Of a stretch of 35,991 nt of DNA, positions 1 to 14,070 are shown in pieces. Where the stretch lies: the NCBI GenBank assembly GCA_903895725.1, contig CAITUV010000050.1:1-35991 (forward strand), in the 5' to 3' direction. Source of the DNA: an uncultured Myxococcales bacterium (GTDB taxonomy: Bacteria; Myxococcota_A; UBA9042; CAIXZC01). The translations under genes were made by a program, and so were the position numbers. The notes under the pieces are model-generated. The model ran no database searches, had not been told where the DNA came from, and was given only the letters and a program-made list of their open reading frames with translations. The stretch's first letter is position 1. Each line of letters begins with the position of its first letter.

Positions 1-399
1 AGGCCCTTCCGCCGCCTCCAGAGGGGCACAGCCAGGGGAAAGGGCCGTGCGTCGGGGGCGTCAGGGTGACGTGCCGAGCATGGAAGCCGATGGGGTTCTG
101 CACCGACGGCCGATGAGGTGCATGGGCCGAGGGGGGCACGCGCCTGCGGCCGTGGTGGTGCATGGGCCGAGGGGGCACGCGCCTGCGGCCGTGGTGGTGC
201 ATGGGCCGAGGCCCTTCCGCCGCCTCCAGAGGGGCACAGCCAGGGGAAAGGGCCGTGCGTCGGGGGCGTCAGGGTGACGTGCCGAGCATGGAAGCCGATG
301 GGGTTCTGCACCGACGGCCGATGAGGTGCATGGGCCGATGGGATGCCACACCAACGGCCGGAGCAGTGCATGGGCCGATGGCGTGGGCGAATGGGCCGA
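1..399. repeat. Degenerate ~40-nt repeat array with a 208-nt higher-order duplication
   Basis: No gene is visible in the first 421 nt. The block 1-130 reappears at 209-338 with no difference that I can see, an offset of 208 nt. Between the copies lie two shorter units of 40 and 39 nt (121-160 and 161-199). A core reading catgggccga recurs at 121, 161, 200, 329 and 369, with a variant near 390. Units after 338 are more diverged and fade out just before the stop codon of the lipoprotein at 422. Inside each long copy GGCCCTT (2-8) and AAGGGCC (40-46) could pair. The array is cut by the window edge, so its full length is unknown. Frames through it give only low-complexity repeats and I do not call them genes. 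Confidence 0.85.
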
Positions 400-421
400 T
401 GCGTTGGCGCTGGCCGCGAAC

Positions 422-1330
422 CTACTCCTCTACTGCGAGCACGAAGTCCTTGCGCAATGAGTCGCCGGCTTCGAGCTTGACTTCCACGACCTTGCCCCCG
501 TTGCTGACCGGGTCGCCGGGAGCATTGGTCATGCCGTCTCCCGAGTTCACGTCGACGTAGGCCAGGATGTAGTAGGTCCCGGGGTCGACGTCCGCCTTCT
601 GGTAGTCGTGGGGGAAGGTGGGGTCGCTGGCCGTGATGAGGAGGTTGGGCATGCTCGCGGGCGGGTCGTTGGGGAAACCCACGAGGATCAGCTTGCCGTC
701 CAGATCGCCGTCGTAGGAGACCGTGCCATACAGAGCTGCCTTGCCGGGCTTGGGCTTGACCTCGCCGCCCTGGACCGTGTCGGCCGAGCTGGAGCTATCG
801 GCAAGGTCGTCCGAGAGGGAATCGGCCGGCTCGGCATCGTCCATGGACACGACGTCGTCGACCGGGGGCTTGAACGTGCCGTCGGAGAGCACGACGTTCT
901 GGGTGACGGCCCCGGCACCTTCGGCAACCACGAGCGGGCCGACCATCTCGGTGGCCGGGTCCGCGGCAGTGGGCATGGGGCTGCCGTCGTCGGGGTCCAC
1001 GTCACCGTAGACCATGACCCAGTAGGTGCCCGGTGCCACCCCTTCCAGCTTGTAGGTGACGGGGAAGTCGATTCCGCCGGCCACCGGCTCGGCCGGAACG
1101 AACTGCGCCTTCTTGGGTGCAGACTGGGGCGGATTCGAGTCGTTGTCGAACAGAGCGATGCCCAGGCGGCTCACGACGGCCTGCCCGGTGTACGCGACCT
1201 GCCCCTGGATCACTCCGTCCCCGGAATTCTCCTGCTTGACCAGGTCGTCGCTGGAGCAGGCGGCCCCGAGGCTAAGGAGGAGGAGGGCGGGGGCGATGCG
1301 GAAGGCAGCGGGCGGATTCCTGAGCGTCAT
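422..1330 (-). CDS. Lipoprotein with two copies of a beta-sandwich-like domain
   Basis: A 302-residue protein with a type II signal peptide: a basic start, a hydrophobic stretch LLLLSLGAAC and a lipobox cysteine followed by SSDD, so it is probably lipid-anchored. The mature part holds two related segments of about 110 residues, one beginning GVIQGQVAYTG and one beginning ALYGTVSYDGDLDG. Each has an internal Pro/Gly-Thr-Tyr turn (APGTYWVMVYGDVDP and DPGTYYILAYVDVN). This looks like an internal duplication of an all-beta fold related to carboxypeptidase-regulatory-like domains, an inference from pattern only. The two copies are joined by an acidic, Ser-rich linker. An AAGGAG ribosome site precedes the ATG. 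It is the last gene of the minus-strand series, 15 nt after the beta-barrel gene, so its product may sit in the same outer-membrane assembly. The specific function is unknown. Confidence 0.85.
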   Translation of the reverse strand: MTLRNPPAAFRIAPALLLLSLGAACSSDDLVKQENSGDGVIQGQVAYTGQAVVSRLGIALFDNDSNPPQSAPKKAQFVPAEPVAGGIDFPVTYKLEGVAPGTYWVMVYGDVDPDDGSPMPTAADPATEMVGPLVVAEGAGAVTQNVVLSDGTFKPPVDDVVSMDDAEPADSLSDDLADSSSSADTVQGGEVKPKPGKAALYGTVSYDGDLDGKLILVGFPNDPPASMPNLLITASDPTFPHDYQKADVDPGTYYILAYVDVNSGDGMTNAPGDPVSNGGKVVEVKLEAGDSLRKDFVLAVEE

Positions 1331-1345
1331 GCGTTCTCCTTGTTC

Positions 1346-2770
1346 CTAGAAGTACTGCCGAATCTCGACGAACAGCCGGCCCTGGTCCTCGAGCCGTCCG
1401 AAACCGATGTTTTCCTCTCCACGGAACACGATCCCGCCCGCATAGACCTTGAGCGCCTCGAGCGGCTCCCAGGAGAAGAACCCGAGCATCATCATGTCCC
1501 ACGTGGTCCGGTCGTGCCGGTTGAACAGATGGAGCCAGTGGAAGGAGAGCTCGGAGACGATCCGATACCGCAGGCGGTAGGTGAGCTGGTACTGGTCCTG
1601 GGAGGGTACGAAGGGGTCGGGTTCCCCGAATGCGACCCGGGTGTCGTAGTCGTACTGGCGGTTGTAGTCCAGCAGGCGCGTGTACGCGGCCTGGGCCTGG
1701 ATCATCAGGCGGGAATGGGGTTCCATCTCGAATCCGAGGACGCCGGCAGCGGACGGGTTCCTCTTCCACACGTCGGTCCCGTCGCGGTCTTCGGTGAGGA
1801 ACCAGCCGGCTTCTCCAAGGAGGAGGACCGGACCAACGGGGATCTCGAAGTCGAGCCCCAGGGTATGCTGGCGCTGGTACTTCGGGGTAAAAGCGAGTCC
1901 CTGGACGAACCCGGTATCGGGGTCGTTGATCGTCGTCGGCTCGAGGTAGAATGTCCGTTGGAAGCCGTTGAAATAGGACAGGGCCACCTCGCCGTATCCC
2001 CACATGTCGAGCAGGACCCTGGCCCCACCTTCGGAGTTCTCGGGAGCCAGTGACGGGACGTCTGCCGGGCGCTGCTCCACCGGCAGCGGCCCGAGCTTGT
2101 CGGGAAGGGCAAGCGGTGTGCGGTTGGGAGCAAACCAGGGCAGCCAGATCCCCTCGATGGTCACGGGACTGAGGTCGATCAGGACTCGGGCGGCATCGAC
2201 TGCGAGCCGGAAGTTTTCCTTCTCGGCCCCCATGCTGTTGTAGTCCCAGCCGGAGATTCCGTCGAGGACCCCGCCCCACTCGAACCGGCCCCAGAACACG
2301 TACTGCCGGCCGAGCTTCAAATCGAGCACGGGGAGCACGCGGGAGAACGCGAGAAAGCCCTCCTTGAGCTGGAAGCTCATTCCATCGGTGACCGATGAAG
2401 TCGGTTGCCGGAGCGCATCCCTCACGTCGTAGTCGAACTGCACCGTGGCATCGAAGGAGGCCTTTTCCGAGAGCTCGCCGTTTGCCCGGAGCTGGAGCCG
2501 AAGCCCGGCGCGGTCGGTGGCGAACCATTCCTTGTCCGGGTATTCGTGGGCCAGGAACCCGGCCTCGTCCAGGGCCCGGGTCAGATCCACGTAGTCGTAG
2601 AGCATGAAGTAGCCCGAGAAGGGGGATGCCGCCTCCTCGGCCCGAGCGGCCGGAGCCGCCGGGAGGAGGGCCGCCAGGGTCACCAGAGCAGGCCAGACGA
2701 GCGTCGTCCGGGTTGCAGGAGGTGCCTGGAAACGCAACGCCAACGGTGCAGGAGCGGCTATTCGTTCCAT
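1346..2770 (-). CDS. Outer-membrane beta-barrel protein (DUF1302/porin-like)
   Basis: A 474-residue exported protein. The frame is open further upstream, but the ATG at 2770 lies just after the preceding gene's stop and is followed by a plausible signal peptide (hydrophobic run ending AAPAARAEE). The mature chain alternates polar and hydrophobic residues with many aromatic girdle residues. It contains the LGRQYVFWGRFEWGG segment, which resembles the DUF1302 family motif, and it ends in phenylalanine (EIRQYF), the usual BAM recognition signal. It therefore probably forms an outer-membrane beta-barrel. It sits 11 nt after a LolA-like gene; in other bacteria DUF1302-type barrels and LolA-like proteins often accompany RND exporters, but none is seen here. 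The substrate is unknown. Confidence 0.82.
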   Translation of the reverse strand: MERIAAPAPLALRFQAPPATRTTLVWPALVTLAALLPAAPAARAEEAASPFSGYFMLYDYVDLTRALDEAGFLAHEYPDKEWFATDRAGLRLQLRANGELSEKASFDATVQFDYDVRDALRQPTSSVTDGMSFQLKEGFLAFSRVLPVLDLKLGRQYVFWGRFEWGGVLDGISGWDYNSMGAEKENFRLAVDAARVLIDLSPVTIEGIWLPWFAPNRTPLALPDKLGPLPVEQRPADVPSLAPENSEGGARVLLDMWGYGEVALSYFNGFQRTFYLEPTTINDPDTGFVQGLAFTPKYQRQHTLGLDFEIPVGPVLLLGEAGWFLTEDRDGTDVWKRNPSAAGVLGFEMEPHSRLMIQAQAAYTRLLDYNRQYDYDTRVAFGEPDPFVPSQDQYQLTYRLRYRIVSELSFHWLHLFNRHDRTTWDMMMLGFFSWEPLEALKVYAGGIVFRGEENIGFGRLEDQGRLFVEIRQYF

Positions 2771-2781
2771 CGGTCCCCGAT

Positions 2782-3546
2782 TCACAGCTGCTTGAGGTGG
2801 CGGACGGTGAAGATGTCGTCCGGTACGGTGGCATCGAGGTCCACCTGGCCGGCCTCGATGCGGGCCGAGACCCCCTCGGAGCGGTCTTCGGTGGAGAACA
2901 CGGTGGGGAACCAGGTGCCCTTGATCTTGAGGAACTCGTCGACCTTCTGGAGCCGGATGAGCTTGTCCCCATCGTAGAACTCGGTCTTGACGATGGCCTT
3001 CTTCTCGGGGTCGACATAGTGGATGAGTCGGGTATACCCGGAGAGGCTCGTCGTCTTGGAATCCCGGGCCGTGGACTCGAACTTCAGGAGCGACTGTCCG
3101 TCGAGCGTGACCGGGGTTGCGGCGGAGAAGCTCCACAGCTCGGGCCTCGGCTTGAGGAAGTAGAGCGACAGGAAGTCGCGCAGCATGAAGTTCTCGGTCG
3201 AGTTGGGTACCCGTTTGACACGTCGCAGAGTGCGCAGGTACAGGTAGTACTCGTCCGAGCGGTCGTCCCGGGTCAGGGCGAGGAATGCCGTCCCCTTCAT
3301 GTTCGCGGGCCAGGTGAATACGGCGTGCAGGTCCTGTCCTGCGGCGCTGTCGGCCACGTAGACCTTCATCTTCTTGTGAAGCTCCGGGCCATCCCCGCGG
3401 CGCACGTAGAAGTCGAGGGAGACCACGGCGTTCTTCCAGGAGAGCTGGCCGATCACGTCCTTCATCGTGGTTTGAGCCAGGGCAGGCCCGGCAGCCAGGA
3501 TTGCCAGGAGCAGGAGGGACACGCGACTGGCCAGGGGGAGCTTCAT
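2782..3546 (-). CDS. Outer membrane lipoprotein-sorting protein (LolA-like, PF17131 type)
   Basis: A 254-residue periplasmic protein. It has a clear signal peptide (MKLPLASRVSLLLLAILAAG then ALAQ). The mature part has the features of the LolA-like outer-membrane lipoprotein-sorting family: a KMKVYV strand, an ARNDRSDEYYLYL-like strand (here ALTRDDRSDEYYLYL), the RVKRVPNSTENFMLRDFLSLYF segment, the KTEFYDGDKLIRLQKV pair and the final DDIFTVRHLKQL. Such proteins are thought to bind acyl chains in the periplasm and often accompany transporters and barrels. A GTG five codons upstream (3561) is also possible, but the ATG at 3546 has GAGTGAGG at good spacing and gives the more typical signal peptide. 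It lies between a small membrane protein and a beta-barrel, which suggests an envelope lipid or lipoprotein trafficking module. Confidence 0.85.
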   Translation of the reverse strand: MKLPLASRVSLLLLAILAAGPALAQTTMKDVIGQLSWKNAVVSLDFYVRRGDGPELHKKMKVYVADSAAGQDLHAVFTWPANMKGTAFLALTRDDRSDEYYLYLRTLRRVKRVPNSTENFMLRDFLSLYFLKPRPELWSFSAATPVTLDGQSLLKFESTARDSKTTSLSGYTRLIHYVDPEKKAIVKTEFYDGDKLIRLQKVDEFLKIKGTWFPTVFSTEDRSEGVSARIEAGQVDLDATVPDDIFTVRHLKQL

Positions 3547-3557
3547 GAACGGGTACC

Positions 3558-3968
3558 TCACTCGAAAAGAAGGCGGTCGGTTACCTGCGTGTCAAGCAGG
3601 TAGGCGGCCAGACAGAGCAGAAGGGCGAGCAGGGCGGTCCGTCGCCAGCCGACGCGGGCCAGGCCGAAGGCCAGGAGCCATCCGGCAAAGACCGTCGGCC
3701 AGGCCAGGAGCCGAAGCCAGTCGATCCCCCGGACCACGGCGAGCGAGTACCACAGCAGGATGCCCACCAGCGTGAGAGCAAGACCCGCGATGCAGGCGGC
3801 CACCGCACGGGCGGTTCCCCTTCCCGGAGTCTCGCCTCCGGCCGTTGTGGCCTTAGCATTCTGGAGCGATCGGCGGGCCCACCAGGCCGCCAGGAGCGCC
3901 GGCAGCACCAGGAGGCCGACGGTCAGCAGTGCCGGCAGGAGCAGGAACTCTTTGATGGCTGCAAACAT
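3558..3968 (-). CDS. Small inner-membrane protein of unknown function
   Basis: A 136-residue, strongly hydrophobic protein with about four predicted transmembrane segments (roughly residues 5-28, 55-78, 84-104 and 108-126) separated by short basic loops (WWARRSLQNAK, RVGWRR). It has a GAGGA ribosome site upstream of the ATG and begins 7 nt after the ZIP transporter stop. It ends 11 nt before the ATG of the LolA-like gene, which points to co-transcription. No family is recognised. From its context it could be a membrane partner of the ZIP transporter or of the LolA/barrel pair. Confidence 0.75.
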   Translation of the reverse strand: MFAAIKEFLLLPALLTVGLLVLPALLAAWWARRSLQNAKATTAGGETPGRGTARAVAACIAGLALTLVGILLWYSLAVVRGIDWLRLLAWPTVFAGWLLAFGLARVGWRRTALLALLLCLAAYLLDTQVTDRLLFE

Positions 3969-3975
3969 GGCGTCC

Positions 3976-4733
3976 TCAGTGTGCGTGCCCTGCCCCGCCT
4001 CCGGCGGTCAGGCCCATCAGGACCACGGCTGCGATGAAGAAGGCGAACGCGAGCCCCGCCCGGCGGAGATCCTGCTCCTTGTGCAGCTCGGGTACCAGGT
4101 CGGAGCTGGACACGTAGATGAAGTTTCCGGCAGCAAAGGCCATGACGTAGGGGATGAGCTCGTGGTGGTCGGCAAGCCCCACCCAGGCCAGGACGGCACC
4201 GGCAACGGAGGTCAAGGCCGAGGCGAAGTTCATGCCCAGGGCCTTCCTGTGGCTGTGCCCGCCGTGCACCAGGATGGCGTAGTCCCCCAGCTCCTGGGGC
4301 AGCTCATGCGCGGCGATGACGAAGGTGGTGGAAATCCCGAGGGTTGTGTCGGCCAGGAACGCACTGCCGATGACGATGCCGTCCAGGAAATTGTGGAGGG
4401 CGTCGCCCACGACGCTCAAGGTGGTGTAGGGGTGGACGTCGCAGTGCCCCCCCTTGTGACAGTGCCTCCAGTGGAGGAACCGCTCGAGGATGAAGAAGAA
4501 CGAGAAGCCGGAAAGGGTCACCATGCCGGCCCGGAAGCTGCCGATCCCTTCAGTGGCCTCGGGGAGCAGGTGGAAGAAGCTGGCCGCCATCATGGCCCCG
4601 GCGGCAAACGCCACCATGACGAAGAGCACGGTGCCCCGGGCCTTTCGGCCCACGGCGACGAAGCCGATTCCAGCCAACGACAGGAGGCTGATCGCTATGG
4701 ATGCAGCAATGGCGTAGAGCAGCGGCATCATGG

Positions 4734-4737
<4 letters not shown>
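3976..4737 (-). CDS. ZIP family divalent metal transporter
   Basis: A 253-residue polytopic membrane protein of the ZIP (Zrt/Irt-like) family, which imports zinc or other divalent metals into the cytoplasm. The two diagnostic helices are present: HNFLDG in TM4 and HELPQELGD in TM5, which together form the binuclear metal site. A His-rich cytoplasmic-loop-like segment (HWRHCHKGGHCDVH) and a His-containing C-terminus (GAGHAH) are further possible metal ligands. The start codon overlaps the stop of the upstream cyclase gene as ATGA (4734-4737), so translation is probably coupled. Longer upstream starts lie inside the cyclase frame and are not convincing. The metal specificity cannot be read from the sequence. 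Confidence 0.93.
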
Positions 4738-11036
<6,299 letters not shown>

Positions 11037-11064
11037 GTGCGCGGGCAGACTGCCAAGTTTTTCC

Positions 11065-12381
11065 TCAAGCCTCGAATGGAACGGAGGTCCCCCCCACCCT
11101 CGTGGTGCTGAGATTCCCCCGGATCATGGCGGCCAGGAACCGGGGATTGCGGGCCAGGTTGCCCCACTGGCGCACGATTACCTCCCGCAGCCGCCGGCGG
11201 AAGTGCCCGTGCAGCCGGTCGTAGGCCCGCTGCACCCCGGCCTCCAGCTCCTCGGGCGACATGTGCACCGGCTGGAAGACCGCGTGGCTCCAGCCGAACT
11301 GCTCTCTCAGCCGCCCCGGCAGGAGGCGCCCCTCCCGCTCGTACCGGGCGTGATACTCGGTCCCCGGAAACGGGGTCGACACGAACAGGTTGGCATCGTC
11401 CACGCCGATGTCCTGGATGGCCTCGACCGTGCGGTCGAACACGTCCGGCCCGTCCGTGTCGAAGCCGAACATGAAGAAGCCGCTCACGATGATCCCCCGG
11501 TCCTGGAGCGAGCGGACGAGCCCCCGGTATTTCTCCACCCTGCCGTGGTCCACCCCCGCGTCCTTGAGCGACGCGTCGGAGAAGCTCTGGAATCCCATCT
11601 GCACGTTGAAACATCCCCCCCGCGCCAGGGCATCCAGCAGCTCGTCGTCCCCTGCAATGCTGGTCGGGGCCTGGACCAGCCAGATCTTCCGCAGCGGAGC
11701 GATCTCCCGGAACAGCTCCAGGGCGTAGTCCCGGGCCTGGAGCAGATTCTCGTCCACGAAGATGAATGCCCCCTGCCGCAGCGAGGCAATCTCGTCCACG
11801 ACCGCGCCCAGCGGTCGGGTCCGATGCTCCCGCCAGGGCACCGAAGGCAGGTAGCAGTACCTGCAGCGATACAGGCAGCCCCGGCTCGCTTCGACGCAGG
11901 TGAACCAGCCCGACTCGTTGAGAAGGTCGCGCCGAGGCCTCGGAACGTCCTTCATGTCGGTGATCCGGTCCGCCCGGTACACCCCGGACAGCTTCCTCGA
12001 GGCAGCGTCGGCCAGGACATCCTTCCAGATGTACTCCCCTTCCCCCACCACGGCGGCATCGGCATGTCGCAGGCACTCCTCCGGCATGAGGCTCGCGTGA
12101 ACACCACCGAGCACCACCTGCGCCCCGCGGCTCCGGAAGCGGCATGCCAGCTCGAACGCCCGCTGCGAGGCAAATGTCGTGGTCGTGATCCCCACCAGGT
12201 CGAACGGTTCGTCCAGCGGGACTCGGTCCCAGTTGGCATCCACCACCCGGACCTCGTGCCCGTCGCTGAGCGCGGCGAGAATCCCCAGGCCGATGGGGGC
12301 AAAACGCACGTGCCGGGCGTATCGCACCTGACCCCGTCCGCCGGTCGGGGTCCAGTCCGGCTTCAACAGGAGGATCCGCAT
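11065..12381 (-). CDS. B12-binding-domain radical SAM protein
   Basis: A 438-residue cytoplasmic enzyme. The N-terminal ~140 residues look like a cobalamin-binding Rossmann domain (MRILLLKPDW at the start, DLVGITTTTF, VVLGGVHAS and VVGEGEY). A radical SAM core follows, with the 4Fe-4S cysteines C169, C173 and C176 in CLYRCRYC. Further on come FIFVDENLL, VQMGFQSF and GFFMFGFDTDG, typical of the TIM-barrel strands of this family. Family members carry out methylations and other radical rearrangements on lipids, tetrapyrroles, antibiotics and similar compounds; the substrate here is unknown. It starts 3 nt after the FAD oxidoreductase stop, with a GAGGA-type ribosome site inside that gene, so the two enzymes may act in one pathway. 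It ends 28 nt before the giant kinase. Confidence 0.9.
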   Translation of the reverse strand: MRILLLKPDWTPTGGRGQVRYARHVRFAPIGLGILAALSDGHEVRVVDANWDRVPLDEPFDLVGITTTTFASQRAFELACRFRSRGAQVVLGGVHASLMPEECLRHADAAVVGEGEYIWKDVLADAASRKLSGVYRADRITDMKDVPRPRRDLLNESGWFTCVEASRGCLYRCRYCYLPSVPWREHRTRPLGAVVDEIASLRQGAFIFVDENLLQARDYALELFREIAPLRKIWLVQAPTSIAGDDELLDALARGGCFNVQMGFQSFSDASLKDAGVDHGRVEKYRGLVRSLQDRGIIVSGFFMFGFDTDGPDVFDRTVEAIQDIGVDDANLFVSTPFPGTEYHARYEREGRLLPGRLREQFGWSHAVFQPVHMSPEELEAGVQRAYDRLHGHFRRRLREVIVRQWGNLARNPRFLAAMIRGNLSTTRVGGTSVPFEA

Positions 12382-12384
12382 CCG

Positions 12385-13917
12385 CTAGTTCCCGTCCTCC
12401 TCGTCGTCGCCGAAGAAGATGCTCTTGTCGTCGAGGAAGTCGAAGCCGTTGTCCAGCTCGCCCACCGTCTGCACCTGCGGCGTCGGCGCCGGGAAGAGAT
12501 CCGTTCCCAGCATGTTGTCGATCCAGTCTCCCGTCTTCTCGAGCCACTCCTTGGTATCCTCCGCCAACTTGCGGAGCTTCTCCTCGGCCAGATCCTCCAG
12601 GGCCGCAATCGCAGCCTTGGCCGCAATCGGGATCTCCTCCTCGTCGAACGCTTCGTACAGCTCGCTCACCTTCACACGGGACAGCAGCGCCTTGACCACC
12701 TCGAACACTTCGGCCTGCTTGATCGTCAGCGTGAACAGCTTCTCACAGTACAGGAAATCGACCTCGTCCCAGACGTAGATGAACTTGTCGATGAGCTGGG
12801 TCGGTGCCCTGGACAGGAAGTGCGCGGCCAGCTGGTCGAGAAGGATCTCGTACCGCTCGTTCTCCCGCATCTGCACGAAACTCTCGAGCGAGCCCTGGTC
12901 GAGCTGTCCCGTCTTCAGCGCCCGGGCGATGTTCGCCGCATACTTCTTGTAATTGCTGAGGATGAACGCCATCCCCCAGCCGCAGGGCGTGGACCAGTTG
13001 CCGGCATCACCGATGAACGCGACCCGGTCACGCGCAAACCCCTGCGACACGCCGGGAGACGGATACCAGCCGTACTTCTCCTCGACCACCTCCACCTTGT
13101 GCCAGACCGCGTTCCTCGGTTCCTCCCGCAGGATGTGGTAGAACTGCCGCTTCATGAAGTCGACGTCCACCTTGTCCTTGCTCAGGAACAGCACGAGGGT
13201 GAATGAGGTGTTCTCATCCAGCACTTCGTACTCGAACACCGGTCTGCCCTTTGCCAATGGGGCCCCTGGGTCAGCGTTCGAGTCCCTGTAGGTCCCCCAC
13301 AGCAGGTAGTCTCCCACCTTCATCGGAGCCACCCCTTTCGGGTGCTTCACCGTGGCACCGAACACCGACCACCAGTATCCGTCCTCGTACGGAATATCAC
13401 ATTGTGATTTGATCTTCGAATGATGTCCTGAGGCATCGATGAGCAGACGACCGGTGAACATTCCCTTGGTCGTGTTGACGCGGACGGAATCGCCCCGATC
13501 CTCGAAGTCCTCGAAGTACGTCCCCAGCAGCAGCTTCGACCCGTTCCTGCGGCGCGTGATTTTTCGTCCCCAGTAGGCGAGCAGCTCGTGCTCACGGATG
13601 AAGTTGTACCCCCCCTTGAGCTTGGCGACCCAGGCCCGTTTCGCCCCCCCGAACGTGTCGGTCAGGAACCGTTTCACCCCAGGGTACACATATGGAAGTA
13701 TGTCTTCATTCTTTCTTAGTGAAAAGTTCGGAACGAACCAGCTTTTAGCAGTATCGGAAACCTTCTTCTTCGAATCGATGACCAGGACGCGGGCCGTCTG
13801 CGCCAGCTCGCTTCCGACCGAGAGCCCCGATGGTCCGGCTCCGACGATGATCACGTCGAAGTCGCTGCTCGGTCCCACGCCGCCCGCCTTCCCCTTCGCC
13901 CGCTTCTGCTTGACCAT
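12385..13917 (-). CDS. FAD-dependent oxidoreductase (geranylgeranyl reductase/halogenase-like fold)
   Basis: A 510-residue flavoprotein. The FAD dinucleotide motif GAGPSG is at residues 26-31, a second strand ends in VLVIDSK near residue 50, LLIDASG lies near 160 and the second FAD motif FIGDAGNWSTPCGWGMA lies near 301. This is the glutathione-reductase-2 fold shared by geranylgeranyl reductases, lycopene cyclases, aromatic hydroxylases and flavin halogenases. I see no basis for choosing among them. The last ~130 residues are a helical, strongly acidic extension ending GDDEEDGN. Two stretches (about 13383-13430 and 13681-13775) are much richer in A+T than the rest and use ATA, CTA and AGA codons. 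The ATG at 13917 is chosen; a GTG at 13929 is possible. Between the two lies most of a run of eight G. It is first in the minus-strand series, behind a good promoter candidate. Confidence 0.85.
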   Translation of the reverse strand: MVKQKRAKGKAGGVGPSSDFDVIIVGAGPSGLSVGSELAQTARVLVIDSKKKVSDTAKSWFVPNFSLRKNEDILPYVYPGVKRFLTDTFGGAKRAWVAKLKGGYNFIREHELLAYWGRKITRRRNGSKLLLGTYFEDFEDRGDSVRVNTTKGMFTGRLLIDASGHHSKIKSQCDIPYEDGYWWSVFGATVKHPKGVAPMKVGDYLLWGTYRDSNADPGAPLAKGRPVFEYEVLDENTSFTLVLFLSKDKVDVDFMKRQFYHILREEPRNAVWHKVEVVEEKYGWYPSPGVSQGFARDRVAFIGDAGNWSTPCGWGMAFILSNYKKYAANIARALKTGQLDQGSLESFVQMRENERYEILLDQLAAHFLSRAPTQLIDKFIYVWDEVDFLYCEKLFTLTIKQAEVFEVVKALLSRVKVSELYEAFDEEEIPIAAKAAIAALEDLAEEKLRKLAEDTKEWLEKTGDWIDNMLGTDLFPAPTPQVQTVGELDNGFDFLDDKSIFFGDDEEDGN

Positions 13918-13987
13918 GGCCCCCCCCACATTCCCTCAGGTCCCGGGCAGGGGCGCCCGCGCACCTTCCGTGGAACTGGTTTGGATC

Positions 13988-14016
13988 AATACATGACGTT
14001 TTGCACCTGTTGTCAA
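13988..14016 (-). promoter_or_regulatory. Candidate sigma-70-type promoter for the minus-strand series
   Basis: Read on the minus strand: a perfect TTGACA (14011-14016), a 17-nt spacer and TGTATT (13988-13993, four of six matches). It lies ~71 nt upstream of the FAD oxidoreductase ATG at 13917, in a locally A+T-rich gap between divergent genes. Assignment is by consensus only. Confidence 0.5.
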
Positions 14017-14038
14017 GAAGCAAGTTCCAAGGTATCGT
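14010..14038 (+). promoter_or_regulatory. Candidate sigma-70-type promoter for the plus-strand lipoprotein gene
   Basis: TTGTCA (14010-14015), a 17-nt spacer and TATCGT (14033-14038) lie 33 nt upstream of the ATG at 14071. The -35 hexamer overlaps that of the opposing promoter almost base for base, so RNA polymerase binding at the two may be mutually exclusive. Consensus match only. Confidence 0.4.
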
Positions 14039-14070
14039 TCGGCACGTCGGGAAACGCTGTTGGAGGCGGG

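Noticed and set aside
1..399. CRISPR or integron-type array
   Set aside because: The units have uneven lengths, no unique spacers and no integrase or cas gene.
608..2053. A 481-residue plus-strand frame over the lipoprotein and barrel genes
   Set aside because: It crosses two opposite-strand genes with clear signal peptides and domains, and looks like a shadow frame.
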